In this document: positions 1 through 9,715 of the stretch, piece after piece | Layout of the letters: each line of letters begins with the position of its first letter | Numbering within the stretch: the stretch's first letter is position 1 | DNA from: Aegilops tauschii subsp. strangulata | Taxonomy: Eukaryota; Streptophyta; Magnoliopsida; Poales; Poaceae | DNA length: 64,000 bases | NCBI RefSeq assembly: GCF_002575655.3 | Contig: NC_053040.3 | Coordinates: forward strand, 224,578,628 to 224,642,627 | Reading direction: 5' to 3' | Translations under genes and position numbers: made by a program | Notes under the pieces: generated by a model | Database searches by the model: none | The model's input: only the letters and a program-made list of their open reading frames with translations | Told to the model about the DNA's origin: nothing

Positions 1-81
1 TTACCCCGAACACCTCGCCGTAGTGCCCCACACTCCATGTTGTCCGGCCCAGCGCGGTGTCCTGAGGATGGTAGCGCAGCA

Positions 82-636
82 TCACGCTGGGACCATGGGA
101 GGCGACGCTTGCGCCCATGCTTGTCGCGGGCGGCATGGGGGCGGTGGAGCCCCCGGCGCCGCCGGCCGTGCTGGTGTTGACGAAGCCCCCAGGCACACCC
201 GACGGTGCGTGGTTGCGGCGAGGCCCCTGTGAGACCCCGTAGTGGCCTGAGGAGGAAGCTGATAGCAGAAGGGTGGCGCTCCCGATGCCGCCGCATCCAG
301 CAACTCGGCGATGCGTTCCAGCAGTGCATCCCGGCCGCTTTCCATTAGCTGGCACCACAGCAGCTCTCGCGCCACCATGAGCGCTGCCCGCGTGTTCGCC
401 TGCTCCCGCCGTGAGTGCAGTGCCGTTGCTGCGGCATGGCTTGCTGCCCTTGCAGCGGCTCGTACTTGTTGTGGAGTGAGGGTGGACGACGCCTGGCCGC
501 GCCGCCCGCGCCCTGCAGCGTTAGACGGCGCTCGCGCCGCCTGGAGTGCGGGGTCGAGGTCTTTGTGGGCAGGTGACACCGCTCGGGCTAGCCAAGCTGC
601 CCAACTGTCGGAGTCTGGCCTTGGATTGCCGGACAT
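82..636 (-). CDS. Gag N-terminal fragment of element A
   Basis: Open frame of 184 codons starting with ATG at 636, about 60 bases inside the presumed LTR end, as expected for gag of a gypsy element. The product is Ala/Arg/Pro-rich: an N-terminal low-complexity part (residues 1-65), then a helical Gln/Ala/Arg-rich part (residues 66-120) and a Pro-rich tail. No zinc knuckle, protease or polymerase motif is present in the piece inside the window. The frame closes at 82 with continuing Pro/Gly-rich sequence beyond it, so a frameshift or simply a short ORF is possible. Function (capsid precursor) is inferred from position only. Confidence 0.45.
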   Translation of the reverse strand: MSGNPRPDSDSWAAWLARAVSPAHKDLDPALQAARAPSNAAGRGRRGQASSTLTPQQVRAAARAASHAAATALHSRREQANTRAALMVARELLWCQLMESGRDALLERIAELLDAAASGAPPFCYQLPPQATTGSHRGLAATTHRRVCLGASSTPARPAAPGAPPPPCRPRQAWAQASPPMVPA

Positions 637-699
637 CGGGGCGCGGAGCGTCGGTGGATCGATCTGCGGGGAAGAGGCTCCAGCAAAACCCTTAAGGTT

Positions 700-1568
700 T
701 GAACTCTGGGGTGCGCGCGAAGTTCTTTCCCTCCTACCGATCTACGCCCTAGCTCACTAAGATCTCGCGGACGAACTCGACGAACTAGCAACACAGAAAG
801 ACACGAGATTTATATTGGTTCGGGCCACCATTGTGGTGTAATACCCTACTCCAGTGTGTGGTGGTGGATTGCCTCTTGGGCTGATGATGAACAGTACAAG
901 GGGAAGAACAACCTCCTGAGGTTGAGGTGTTCTCGTGCTCGGCTAACTTGTGTGGGTGAGACGCCTCTGAATCCCCCCTCCCACTGTGGTGGCTAGTTCT
1001 ACTTATATAGGCCCTGGTCCTCTCCCCAAATATTGAGCGGGAAGGGAGCCAACAACGGCGGGCTAATTTGAAAGGGGACAGCTAGTACAAGCTATCCTGA
1101 CAAAAGTGGTCTTCGCCTGCGAAAGGCTCTGGGGGTGACGCCGTCTTGGGCTCCACGTTGACCTCCGTCCTGCTGGCCTACTGGTCTTGGTCTCGTTGCA
1201 CCGATATGGAAACCTTTGCCTGATGCCTCGGTACTCCGCGCCTGCGCTGGCCTCCTTAGCACCAAAGAGGAAACAAGGACGCTGCTCGCGCTGGCGCCCG
1301 CCTGGCGCCCGTCTGATCCTGATCGTCATGGCTCACGCCACGAGAGCCTCGCGAGGTTTTCCCCGCCTTGATATCTCCGCTCCTCGCGAGCCTGCCTGGA
1401 GAGGCCGCTCCTGAGGAGGTCCTGCGTTGTCCACCTCGCGAGGCTTAGCCCCTCGCGAGGGTCTTGAATGCTTTGTTGATGAAGATGGGCCGTACAGGCC
1501 CGCTAGCATAGCCATGCCGTGGGCCGCAGGCAGGCAAGTCTGGGACCCCCTTTCCCAGAACACCGACA
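700..1568 (-). repeat. 5' LTR of element A
   Basis: Outer end TGTCGGTG at 1568 is certain; the inner end near 700 is approximate because no clear primer-binding site was recognised. On the minus strand a TATATAAG box lies at 1001-1010 and is followed by the stretch about 820-880 that usually lies in R/U5 of Triticeae gypsy LTRs. The upstream part (1330-1450) is rich in CTCGCGAGG palindromes, typical of the U3 of such LTRs. Confidence 0.7.
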
Positions 1569-3022
1569 GTTGCGGAGGGGAACAAGAAGAGGGCGGTAGA
1601 TTTGGACAAGAAGCGACGGGGAGATGTGGTTTTCTTCTCGTCGAACCTAGACAGTGATGCCTTGGTTGCAAGGTATGGATATATGTGGGGGAGGGAATTT
1701 CCCAAGGGGCATGGTGCGCCCAAAGTCTTGTCGGAGGGAAAGAATGATCTGCAAGATTCGTACCAACTTTTCTGCGCATATTTCCTCTGTGGCCTCTGTC
1801 CTCCTTTCTTGGATTTCTTTGAAGCGATGATGGTGATATACGTATTCCACCTCTTAGACTTCACACCAAATGCAATGGCGTGCATGGCGATTTTTGCTCA
1901 CCTGTGCGAGAATTTCGTCGGAGTTGCCCCGAATGTGGATCTATTAAGGCATTTCTTTGTCTCACGGGTTGAGAACAAAGCTCACCATTCCGGTAACATA
2001 AGATGGATCCCGGGTGGTAAGGGAAATTTGGGATTACCTTCCCAGTCAGCAGTGCAACAGACGGGAGGAGTGGCGGGAAGACTGGTCTGGATCCAGGATA
2101 AGGAGGCCCCGGAGTTTTGCCACGCATGGACGGAATGCATCGTGCGTGGCAATGACTGGAGGGAATTAGGCCTCACTGATGACAGGCTCCGCCCTGCATT
2201 GAACAGAATTTCTCGTCTCAAGGCTGACGGGCTAACCATTGAACAGGTGGGAGCCGATTTCCTCCGATGTCATATCGCGCCGCTGCAAAAAAGGGACAAG
2301 TTTGCTTGGTGGTATGGAGATGCTGGGGATAGGATGCGTCTGTACCCAGGCCTTAGCAACAACTTATCGGTTTACGGCCATGGCTGGCTGTGTGAACAAC
2401 TTTTCGGCAGCCTTGGGCCATTCAAGTTGCCGGCAAGGGTCGTTCTGCTGAATGTCAACTCTACCCTGGATCAGATTTTCAAGTGGATGCCTGACTACAA
2501 TGCTTATGGAGTTGCAAGTGATTGGCAACTACCGGATCTAGATGCAGAGCTCGAGTGGGCTTCTAACTTGGTGGAAAGGGCTACCAGGGTGGAGAACAAT
2601 ATGTTCAAGCACACCTCCAAGGTCGAGGAAAAGTTTATCAAGAGGCGGATTGAGGAGGACAAAGCATTCTGGGCCGCGAAAAAAGGTGAAGCTCGGAAAG
2701 GTGGAGGAAGAAGGGGAAAAGGAGGCCGAAGGCGAAGGCTCCTCCCATGACAGGAGCGAGGCGCATACTGTGGAGAAGGTTGTCGGGGATGACCTTGCCA
2801 GGGCTGAGCCTGCCGAGATCATAGCTTTATATGCCGCGGCAGTAGAGGCCCAGGAAGGGGACGAGGCCGAAGATGCAGGGCAACCCAAGGAGGATTGGCT
2901 CACAGCGGGCCCGCAAGTCCCCGAACCAGACCTGGAGCAACATCCTCACCGACGGCGTAGCCGGGGAACAGCGGCTCCTACTCCTGCGCCCGCTTCCAAG
3001 AGGGCTCCTACTCCGCATGGAT
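1569..3022 (+). pseudogene. Transposase_28-type ('putative gypsy type transposon') ORF, N-terminal half
   Basis: Plus-strand ORF read from 1569 (true start lost to element A) to 2750, then continuing in another frame to 3022. It resembles the plant 'putative gypsy type transposon domain' family (PF04195) commonly seen next to Triticeae gypsy elements. From codon 1602 the conserved core is residues about 60-125: a hydrophobic PFLDFFEAMMVIY stretch, a NAMACMAIFAHLCENF stretch and RHFF. The C-terminal part turns Glu/Lys-rich, then Pro/Ala-rich. The frame change fits a 1-base indel in the A-run at about 2679-2684. It lies antisense to the parent element B, whose LTR (18683-19523) reads minus. The matching C-terminal half is at 15922-17411. 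Molecular function is unknown; the transposase label is historical. Confidence 0.7.
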
Positions 3023-3470
3023 GATACTCCCTCTGGTCCTTTTTACTTCCGTCAACCGTTTGCAAAGTTTTTAACCAAATTTATACTAAAAATATCAATA
3101 TCTACAATACTGATTATAATGAGTATAAAAACTACGTTTTATAATGAGTATAAAAATATTGATTTGGCATTGTGAATGTTGATGTAAATTTTTCTATAAG
3201 TTTGGTCAAAGTAGAGGTACATTGACTTCAGACAAAACTTAAATGCACAATGCAGACTAGTTCCTCCGTCCAGGTGCGTGCCATGTCCTATCTAGTCATC
3301 ACAACAAGGTTAGCTATTAGAGTACCACTACCTCCCTTCTAGTTTAAAGGGCTCGATTCAAAAATTTCACCTACTCTTACCAAGATAGAGGCGGTGGAAT
3401 AGTTTTTGTAGTGGTTTCTAGAGTCTGGACTCCATCTTCAGGAACCTTCACCGTTGCCGGCAAGAATGCA
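3023..3470. repeat. Stowaway-type MITE fragments
   Basis: A CTCCCTCTGGTCC terminus preceded by TA starts at 3024, directly after the broken element-B ORF. The A/T-rich body includes a repeated AATGAGTATAAAAA stretch (3118-3155) and the internal sequence typical of Stowaway right arms (TTGACTTCAGACAAAAC at about 3222). A second CCTCCGTCC terminus at about 3263 and a third (CTCCCTTCTAG, 3331) suggest several truncated insertions. No complete terminal inverted repeat pair could be closed, so exact units are unresolved. No gene is present. Confidence 0.5.
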
Positions 3471-3559
3471 AGGAGATGAACCGGAAAGGAAATGAGGCTG
3501 GAGTTAGTAGTTCCGTATTTTATACAGTGGCAGAGGTGGGTAAATATCTGCTAAACAGT

Positions 3560-3735
3560 ACTCCGGTGGCAAGGCCATGTCTCTATGCACACACATCTCA
3601 GCCGTTGGTTCCAAGTAGATTGAACGGCTCACGTTGTCCAGAGGCAGACATACCATCACCACCAACTAAGATTTTTATAGGAGTGGTCATGCATGCATGT
3701 GGTGTAATTAATGCATCAGTTTACACAATTTTTTT
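3560..3735. repeat. Half copy of the foldback repeat found at 8371-8640
   Basis: The stretch GGCAGACATACCATCACC at about 3644, followed by CACCAACTAAG and TTTTTATAGGAGT, matches the left arm of the foldback element at 8449-8490. It is also preceded by a CAGCCGTT and GATTGAACGG block like those arms. Only one arm is recognisable. Immediately right (3735-4080) is A/T-rich non-coding DNA without a supported gene. Confidence 0.45.
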
Positions 3736-4098
3736 AGAAAAAACGAGAGTACTAATTAAGTACATTTGCAAACTACCGAATTAATTCCACCATTCATCAT
3801 CTACCTTGGTTGAAGAGATTTTCAAATTAAGCCCTATAAACCGGAAATGAGGGAGTACCACATTACCATCACTATGGCCAGCCTTAATCATCGCATGCAA
3901 TAATTTAATGCACCGTGAAATCTGAACGCCTCCTTGACTCTCCTTCTCCCTCCAGCAGTCCCACCACTCCACCTCGTGTGGAAAAAATCTGCATGCATGA
4001 CTCTCCTCCCCCGCGCTCGTCCAATCCGTTGTGACCAGCAATATTTCCACCCCTTCCCTCACCCGTAATTTACTCCAACAAATATGCCCACGTAGCTG

Positions 4099-4260
4099 CT
4101 TCAGTTATTTAACTGTAGGTGCATTGGGTCACTAACATGTGGGCCCAATAGGCATCTGGCCCATCACGGTGCATTAAATTATTGGGCCCACATGTGGGCC
4201 CAATAGGCATCTGGCCCACATGTTAGTGACGCAACTGGACCTGCAGTTAAGTCAGTGAAG
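4099..4260. repeat. Inverted repeat upstream of the 4381 gene
   Basis: Two arms of about 48 bp (4099-4146 and 4213-4260) are inverted copies sharing TAACTG, GTCACTAACATGTGGGCC and the flanking CTTCA. Inside, a 24-bp direct repeat containing GGGCCCAATAGGCATCTGG occurs at 4140-4163 and 4195-4218. The foldback ends 37 bases upstream of a TATA box, so it lies in the proximal promoter of the next gene. It looks like a small MITE or a locally generated palindrome. Confidence 0.65.
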
Positions 4261-4297
4261 CTCAGTCCATATATTATGTAGGTGTGCCATTGCTCGC

Positions 4298-4305
4298 TAT
4301 AAATA
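4298..4305 (+). promoter_or_regulatory. TATA box of the 4381 gene
   Basis: TATAAATA at 76 bases before the last base preceding the ATG, followed by a C/T-rich leader (TCTCCTCCTCTCCCTCTCAC) and an ATG in a good plant context (CACCATGG). The arrangement is that of an ordinary plant RNA polymerase II promoter and short 5' UTR. Confidence 0.6.
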
Positions 4306-4380
4306 CTACGCCTCCCACGGCATTCGGAAGAACGCTCACGTTCATCGCTATCTCCTCCTCTCCCTCTCACATCGACCACC

Positions 4381-5147
4381 ATGGCATCCCCCCTCCCAAA
4401 CCGTAGGCTCCCCTTGCTGCACCACGCGGACGGTCATGCGTCGTTGTTCCGTTCCTCGCCGCCACTAGTCGAGGAGGACGCGTCGCTGTTCCGTTCCTCG
4501 CCGCCACTAGTCGAGGACGACGCGTCGGTGTTCCGCTCGTCGCCGCGACGCGTCGAGGTGGACGCGTCGGCGTTCCCAATCTCACCAGCACACGCGTCGG
4601 AGGACGCGTCAACTCCCCACTATGAGGAGAACGCCGTGCCGCCTGCCGAGCCTCCAGCCTTGAGGAGCTTTGGTAAGAAATGGATGTCGCCTTGTGGGAG
4701 GCTTTGCCTCCGGCAGAGCGCGCCAAAATAGAGGCGGAGAAGAAGGTCGAGGAAGAGAAGCGCGCCGGGGGGCAAGCTGCCTGGCAGGCCTATGTCATGT
4801 CCGAGAGAGTCAGGCAATTGGCTCTTTGGCAGAAGGCTCGTGTGAGGGTCGTGAGGGCGGCGGAGGACGCCCGTGCCAAAGCCCTGAGTGCGGTCGGGCC
4901 CAAGCGCCTCATCTACGCTTGGCGGTACGTGGACCGCGTGCATGCTTCCATCAAGGAGGAGTACCTGTTGGCGCCGGATCACCACACCGGTGAGATCACC
5001 CTCGCCCGCCGGCAAGCCGCCAGTCAGCACCTCGCGAGTTGCGAGGCTGAGGAAGAGGCGTTGTGTCGGCGCGTTGGGAAACGGCCGCGCACCAGGGAAA
5101 TCGTGGCGCGCCGCAAGCGCTCCTGCGAGCGCCGTGGCTTTTATTAG
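4381..5147 (+). pseudogene. Unknown plant protein gene with a single frameshift
   Basis: Two overlapping frames look like one gene. The first (ATG at 4381) encodes a Ser/Pro-rich leader with three near-copies of SLFRSSPPLVE (residues about 21-55), then an Asp/Glu/Pro-rich linker. The second frame (from 4680 to the stop at 5145-5147) encodes a very basic, Arg/Lys/Glu/Ala-rich helical domain with ALWEALPPAE near its start, an Arg/Ala-rich helix and a basic C-terminus. A 1-base loss in the A-run at about 4678-4680 would explain the break; an in-frame TAA at 4674 makes direct read-through in the second frame impossible. A TATA box and a good start context lie upstream. I do not recognise the family. 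It could be a real small gene, an annotated repeat-associated hypothetical, or a captured fragment. Confidence 0.45.
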
Positions 5148-5254
5148 GAATATAATTTAGTTTCGTAAGGCGATCTCATTAGTTTTGGGATGCAAATGAT
5201 AAATCCCGAACGTTCGGGAATTATTAGCGTCCTTAACTAAGTATGTAAAAGGAA

Positions 5255-5395
5255 AAGTTTGGAAACCTTGTGTATCCGTACGCATTTTGTAAGTACGTGC
5301 ATATGTCACATGCACTAACATTTATCAGTTAAATCTTTGGTCAAAATTTAGCACAAATTACAATGGTGATGAATAAACCAGGACGGAGGTACTAG
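5255..5395. repeat. Stowaway-like MITE, right half
   Basis: Sequence with GTGCATATGTCACATGCACTAAC, typical of Stowaway bodies, ends in CAGGACGGAGGTACT at about 5380-5394, the usual right terminus. A matching left terminus was not found. The flanks to 5590 hold no supported gene; short reading frames at 5592-5795 have no family resemblance. Confidence 0.4.
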
Positions 5396-5784
5396 TAGTA
5401 GTTTAGAAGCCCAAATAAATGAGTGAGGCGCCTTAATGTTACTCTCCACTTTGACTAGTCTTATGGGAAAAGCTGGGGAAGAGACGGCTTATTTTTTAAG
5501 CCGCCAAAAGAACTGGCCCTAGGAGTGGTAGCTACGAATACTAGGAGTAGTACCTAGGGATCGAGTGTGCGAGATGAACCGGAGAAAGTAAATGCAAAGA
5601 GATGAAATGCAAAAAAGACGGAGGGATGTGATGGTTGCTTGTCCGTTTATTTTACCAGGCCACTTATTACTGGGAGTGGTTGTGTTTTGTGATATGACGG
5701 CTTTACTGTTGTGCCACGAGCGGGGTGAGACTCGCGTGCAGCGCCGCCCTCTACACCAGTACTATATTGGTCGTGGTTTATTAG

Positions 5785-5955
5785 TCCCCCATTGAATTTG
5801 ACTGAATATTTAACTGACAAAATGTTAGTGCATGTCAACAAAAACTATATCGTTGGATTCGTATTTGAACACAGTTTTCAATGATATAATTTTAGGTGAC
5901 ATGCATCAGCATTTATCGTACTATATATAATGTTAGTTCAATTTTTGGTCGTACT
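5785..5955. repeat. Palindromic MITE
   Basis: Two inverted arms face each other: AATGTTAGTGCATGTCA at about 5821 and TGACATGCATCAGCATT at about 5897, with the spacer GGATTCGTATTTGAAC between them. This central sequence is common in Triticeae Stowaway-type MITEs. Outer termini (CTCCGTCC-like) are not clear, so the limits are approximate. Confidence 0.45.
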
Positions 5956-5956
5956 A

Positions 5957-5990
5957 ATCTATAGTAAGGTTCCCGTGCATTGCACGGAAC
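5957..5990 (-). repeat. Helitron-like 3' terminal hairpin (minus strand)
   Basis: CCGTGCATTGCACGG at 5973-5987 forms a 6-bp stem with a 3-base loop. Read on the minus strand it is followed within about 10 bases by CTTACTATAG, resembling the hairpin plus CTRR ending of grass Helitrons (usually CTAG then T). The ending is imperfect (CTAT), so this may be an eroded copy. From here to 6563 (about 570 bases) only A/T-rich non-coding DNA is seen. Confidence 0.3.
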
Positions 5991-6563
5991 AGTGAAATGC
6001 ATTGATCGGGGAGTTGTTTATTTTGACAAAGGATGTGGGGGTCAACTCATGTGTAACGGGTATCGATAGGTTTCTTCGGATATTATTTCATCTCTAGAGC
6101 TCACAAACATCCGGGTGAAATAGATAAAAAGTATCTTTTGCAAACAAAAGCGTTCAACTGTTCAACCTGCATCCAAAACTTGTGAAGAAATAACACTTAT
6201 TGTGCTTTGCAAGAAATGATCTTTAAGAATTAGTTTTTGAGTATCGATTGTTATACATGTTGGCTACAGATGACATGGCACTTTCTTATAGTCAATAGTT
6301 GGCTATACTATTAAGTATTAACCATGCCCTTATACACCTAGATGGAGGGATTAAATCAGGATGACTTGGAAGGGGGCACAGGAGATGTAAGAAATGGTTC
6401 ATCATAAGTCTTTCACCAGTACTATAGTAAAAATTTCATACATGTAAGATTCTAGACTAAACCATAAATGGATACACTTTTATTCATGCGCGATACTCCA
6501 ATAGAGCAAGATCATGCATGGAAGTCTCCACATGCTTAGACAGCGGATTACATTGAGCGAAGA

Positions 6564-7554
6564 CTAATGATCAACATTTAACTTGGTAATGCATATGTCG
6601 AGGTGAACCTCCTTGGATTCCCCGTGCACCACGTTGGGGGCCAAATCATACCATGCGTCTTCCATGTCCACATCGGCGGGAAGGTCCCAGCACGGCACAG
6701 TCCTAGTCAGCTTGATGTAGCCAGTGCCGCTGCCCACGTACCTTCGAGGGGTAGTAACAATGAGCACACACCCGTACATCGGCCTCGTGTCAGTGTCAGC
6801 GTCAGCGGCGTCGCCCCTGACGCACACTACAGAGACGGGGCGGCGGCCTGCGCGGGCCTCGCCGATGCCCATGATCAAGAGGAAGACGCTGCCATCCTCC
6901 TCCGAGACTAGCAGGCGGCGGTGATCCTCCAGCGACTCCGGCACGGTGAACGGGTAGCACGTCTCGTACTTGATGTTCTTCACCACGGGCCAGTAGTGAT
7001 AGACGGACGACTGCGTGAGGTGATGCATGAGGTCCGCCGGCGAGCCCCAAAACGGCATCGGGCACTCATAGCAGTAGACGAAGGGCTCCTTGGAGGCATC
7101 GACCAGGCCGTCCATGAAACAGGAGTGGCTGTAGGGGACGGTGCGCCAGTTGAATATATGAGCAAGTTACTACAAGATTTAGTCTGAATAAGCACAAAAT
7201 AAATCATGACGGCTATAACAGAGATTAAACTAATCATGTGGATAGCATAGTAGATGAACAGATCGAATCTAGGACACAGACTAGAAACATGAATTCTACC
7301 ACGATTTCGAACAGGAAGGACAAAAGCACATACGGTGCAACGGGAGCAGCACCGTTGGCGTTGAGGTTGTCGCCCATGTCATTGAGGAAGAGATTGCCGA
7401 GGTCGGGGAAGAAGTCGTCGTCGGTGAAGTCGTCGCTGCCAGCAGTCGTGAAAGTGCGCTCCCCAAATTTCAACAGCGCCCGCCGAATGGAGCGCAGGAG
7501 GGAGTGGCTGTAGGGGAGGTTGCGGTGGCCGAATGGAGCGCAGGAGTAGCACAC
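6564..7554 (-). pseudogene. SINA-like (seven in absentia type) E3 ligase gene, N-terminally truncated
   Basis: Minus-strand exon 6564-7128 encodes the C-terminal SIAH-type zinc-finger and TRAF-like part of grass SINA-like proteins. Counting from the ATG at 7115, residues 15-42 contain C-x2-C, the diagnostic FWGSPADLMHHL and H-x-W; then come SEEDGSVFLL and VSVVCVRG blocks and a final VHLDICITKL strand. A candidate upstream exon (7334-7554) ends at a GTATGT donor (7333) and joins in phase to a CTACAG acceptor (exon 2 from 7128; intron 205 bases). That exon gives no RING domain and its frame has no ATG before an upstream stop, so the ubiquitin-ligase end is missing. Spacing of the zinc ligands is atypical. 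SINA-like proteins normally bind E2 and substrate; without the RING this copy would not ubiquitinate. Probably a gene fragment. A duplicated GAATGGAGCGCAGGAG block (7482 and 7531) lies in exon 1. Confidence 0.6.
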
Positions 7555-8370
7555 GAAGCAGTAGATGGTGGTCCTCCCTAGTCTCTATGTCTACTCTTAT
7601 CTCTATCTCTACTACTCTTCTTTATTTTTTATAATATACTAGTAGCTGTCAAATCGAATAGTACTGCGCCGCCCGCTACATGCCCGGCTGAACACGCCTC
7701 CTCGCCTCCATCAAACCCCTCCGTTAAACCCACATGCAAACCGAGAAACCTACTCCGGCCAGCGGGAGGGAATTTGCCGGTTGCCGTTGGAGAATAATAG
7801 AGTCACGTCCAATCCATTTGAATTAATTGCGTGTATGATTCTCCCTCTATAAAAAGTTAATTGCATCCTTAATCTTGTACTCTAAGTACTATGTGGGTTC
7901 CACTGTTAGTACAGTGTACATTACTTGCAGGCTGGCTACAGATTCGTACAGAAAGTTAGAAAGAAACGAATCCATCCTTAATCTTGTATTCTAAGTACTC
8001 TGTGGGTTCCACTCCCAGTACAGTAGCGAAAGAAGTATATATTAAAAAATATAAAAAGCTACAGTTTAGGACAGAATTCGAACTCAGGCCATCGCGCTGC
8101 AAGCATCGGCCCGGACCAGTACACCAGGTGTTCGTTGCGGATGATGCAGGAGATAAACTTTTAGAGCAATGTGCCCGTCTGTTGCAACGGAACCAAAGTA
8201 GAATAATACATATTCACAAATTTGGAAGAAAACAGTTTAGTTTTGATATACATCTCACTAAAAATATCTTATGTTTCACTCCAAATATATTCTTTGGGCT
8301 GTTATGATGAGGTAAGGGAGGAATGTGGTTGGTTTCAAGATACTAAGGGGTTTTGTGTAAACTGGAGCGG
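7555..8370. other. Non-coding stretch without a supported gene
   Basis: Begins with a TC-rich run (7580-7625), then unique-looking A/T-rich DNA. A block with TTAATCTTGTACTCTAAGTACT is repeated (7870 and 7978, followed both times by GTGGGTTCCACT), a short direct repeat of about 40 bases. Small frames at 7984-8419 show no recognisable domain. Confidence 0.5.
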
Positions 8371-8640
8371 AGAAGTGGGAATTGTTGCAAAAGGCCACAA
8401 CTTACATCACAGCCGTTAGATGCAGATCTAATGGTCAGAAATGGCGGCTGGCAGACACACCATCATCACCAACTGATTCTTTTATAGGAGTATAAGTATA
8501 AGTAATATAGGAGTAGGAGTAGAGAAAAAACCGAGTTGGTGATGATTGTGTGCCTGCCATCTTATAGTATAGACCGTTCAATCTATATCTGACGGATAGA
8601 AAGCAAACTATGACAATTTTACAAAAGATACCCGCACCTC
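8371..8640. mobile_element. Foldback (Mutator-like) MITE
   Basis: Long imperfect inverted arms of about 100 bp: left 8371-8475, right about 8535-8640. Matching blocks include CCGTTAGAT versus its counterpart near 8600, and GGCAGACACACCATCATCACC (8455) versus the inverted GGTGATGATTGTGTGCCTGCC (8537). The core between the arms is about 60 bases of A/G-rich sequence. Long degenerate arms and no coding capacity are usual for small Mutator-like elements. No convincing 9-base duplication was seen at the ends. A half copy is at 3560-3735. Confidence 0.6.
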
Positions 8641-8980
8641 TCTCCACATTTACAGATAAGGCCTTGCCTCGTTCATCCTTATCTCCCACAACCTCATTGC
8701 CGAGCAATTAAAAAGGAAGTCTCTGGAACAATCTGGCATTGTGGCCGCTCCCGGCGCTGTCCATCCCCATGCCTCCGCCCAGTCCGACCACCAGTCACCA
8801 CCACGCCCCACTCCTCCTCACCTTATTTATCATCTTTCTTGAGATGTCATTTTTTCGATGAAATGGTCGAGATACCATGTTTCCGATAAAATTCTCGAGA
8901 TATCATTAGTTTTTACACATGGGATTACTCCTGCATGGGTCAATCGCAATAGGTGTTTTGTAAAAAAAATGCATCTTGAT

Positions 8981-9011
8981 GTTCCGTGCAATGCATGTGC
9001 ATCTTGCTAGT
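8981..9011 (+). repeat. Helitron-like 3' terminus (plus strand)
   Basis: GTTCCGTGCAATGCATGTGC is followed by ATCTTGCTAGT, ending in CTAG at 9010 with T next, which is the common ending of grass Helitrons. The hairpin stem has mismatches, so this is an old copy. The body would extend left; the 5' TC end was not located. Confidence 0.4.
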
Positions 9012-9715
9012 TTTTTTGCATATAATTTCAAACACCACGAAGACACGGTCTTTGACCATTTTAAAACTATGTTAGTATCATTGTTAGCGGTCAGCCGGTG
9101 CAAGTTATAGCCCCAGGTGTTTTAACCTTTTTTTAGTAATGATATCTGGCGATTGTTCGCCACGAGCTCAATCATGGCGAATCCCACGTAACCGTCAGAT
9201 TTCCATCCGACGGTGGCCTATTTTTAAGCCATAGTATTTGACAAAACCGCCACCCTTACACACATACTGTAACTGCGTCATGGGCATTTGCAACTGCCAT
9301 GTCTGCCAGCGAACGTTTGTTGGGGATTGGAGTTAGCACTGATGGCGGTTCGTAGTCGTTCCATGCTCGGGCATTCAAGTTTGTAACTATTTTATATTAG
9401 AATATACTAATCCTTCGGTGCTAGTAGTAGAGCAGAGTCCTGCTCCACTACTACTCTAGTCAAGCAAGTTAGGGCATAGTAGTAGGTACTGTAGGGAGTA
9501 CCAGTACTGTGATCACTGAAGCAAGTTATCTGGCATCGATATGACCCTACGCTGCTGGTACGTGTTTCGTAAGTCAAGCGGCGTGCTGTAGTAATCATCA
9601 CCTGTCCACTTCCCGCATCACATATTCGCTTCTTCATCCTTGTCTGCACATAATCATCCCATCCTCCATCCCCACTAAGACGCCTCCCCCCTCTTCCGAA
9701 ACCCAAGCACTAACA
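9012..9715. other. Upstream region of the F-box pseudogene
   Basis: No gene is seen. The final 100 bases are C-rich (CATCCCATCCTCCATCCCC), like a plant 5' UTR, and lead to an ATG at 9716 in the context ACAATGGC. A clear TATA box at the usual distance was not found. Confidence 0.4.

Larger units (their letters stand above)
1..1568 (-). mobile_element. Gypsy LTR retrotransposon A, 5' end only
   Basis: Minus-strand LTR retrotransposon whose 5' LTR outer end (TGTCGGTG start) is exactly at 1568. The LTR runs left to roughly 700 and is followed by an N-terminal gag-like reading frame; the rest lies beyond the left edge. The LTR interrupts a plus-strand reading frame that is open immediately right of it (1569 onwards), so A inserted into element B. 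The predicted 5-bp target duplication on this side is GTTGC (1569-1573); its partner is outside the window. The gypsy assignment rests on LTR style and the gag-like product, not on a visible pol domain. Confidence 0.75.

Noticed and set aside
3326..3340. CACTACCTCCC as the left end of the CACTA element
   Set aside because: The right terminus is CACTACAAAAAAAAGACAC; only the first six bases agree and the sequence continues as a Stowaway terminus.
3402..3413. TTTTTGTAGTGG as a second CACTA terminus
   Set aside because: Only 11 bases match and no subterminal repeats or 3-bp duplication were seen.
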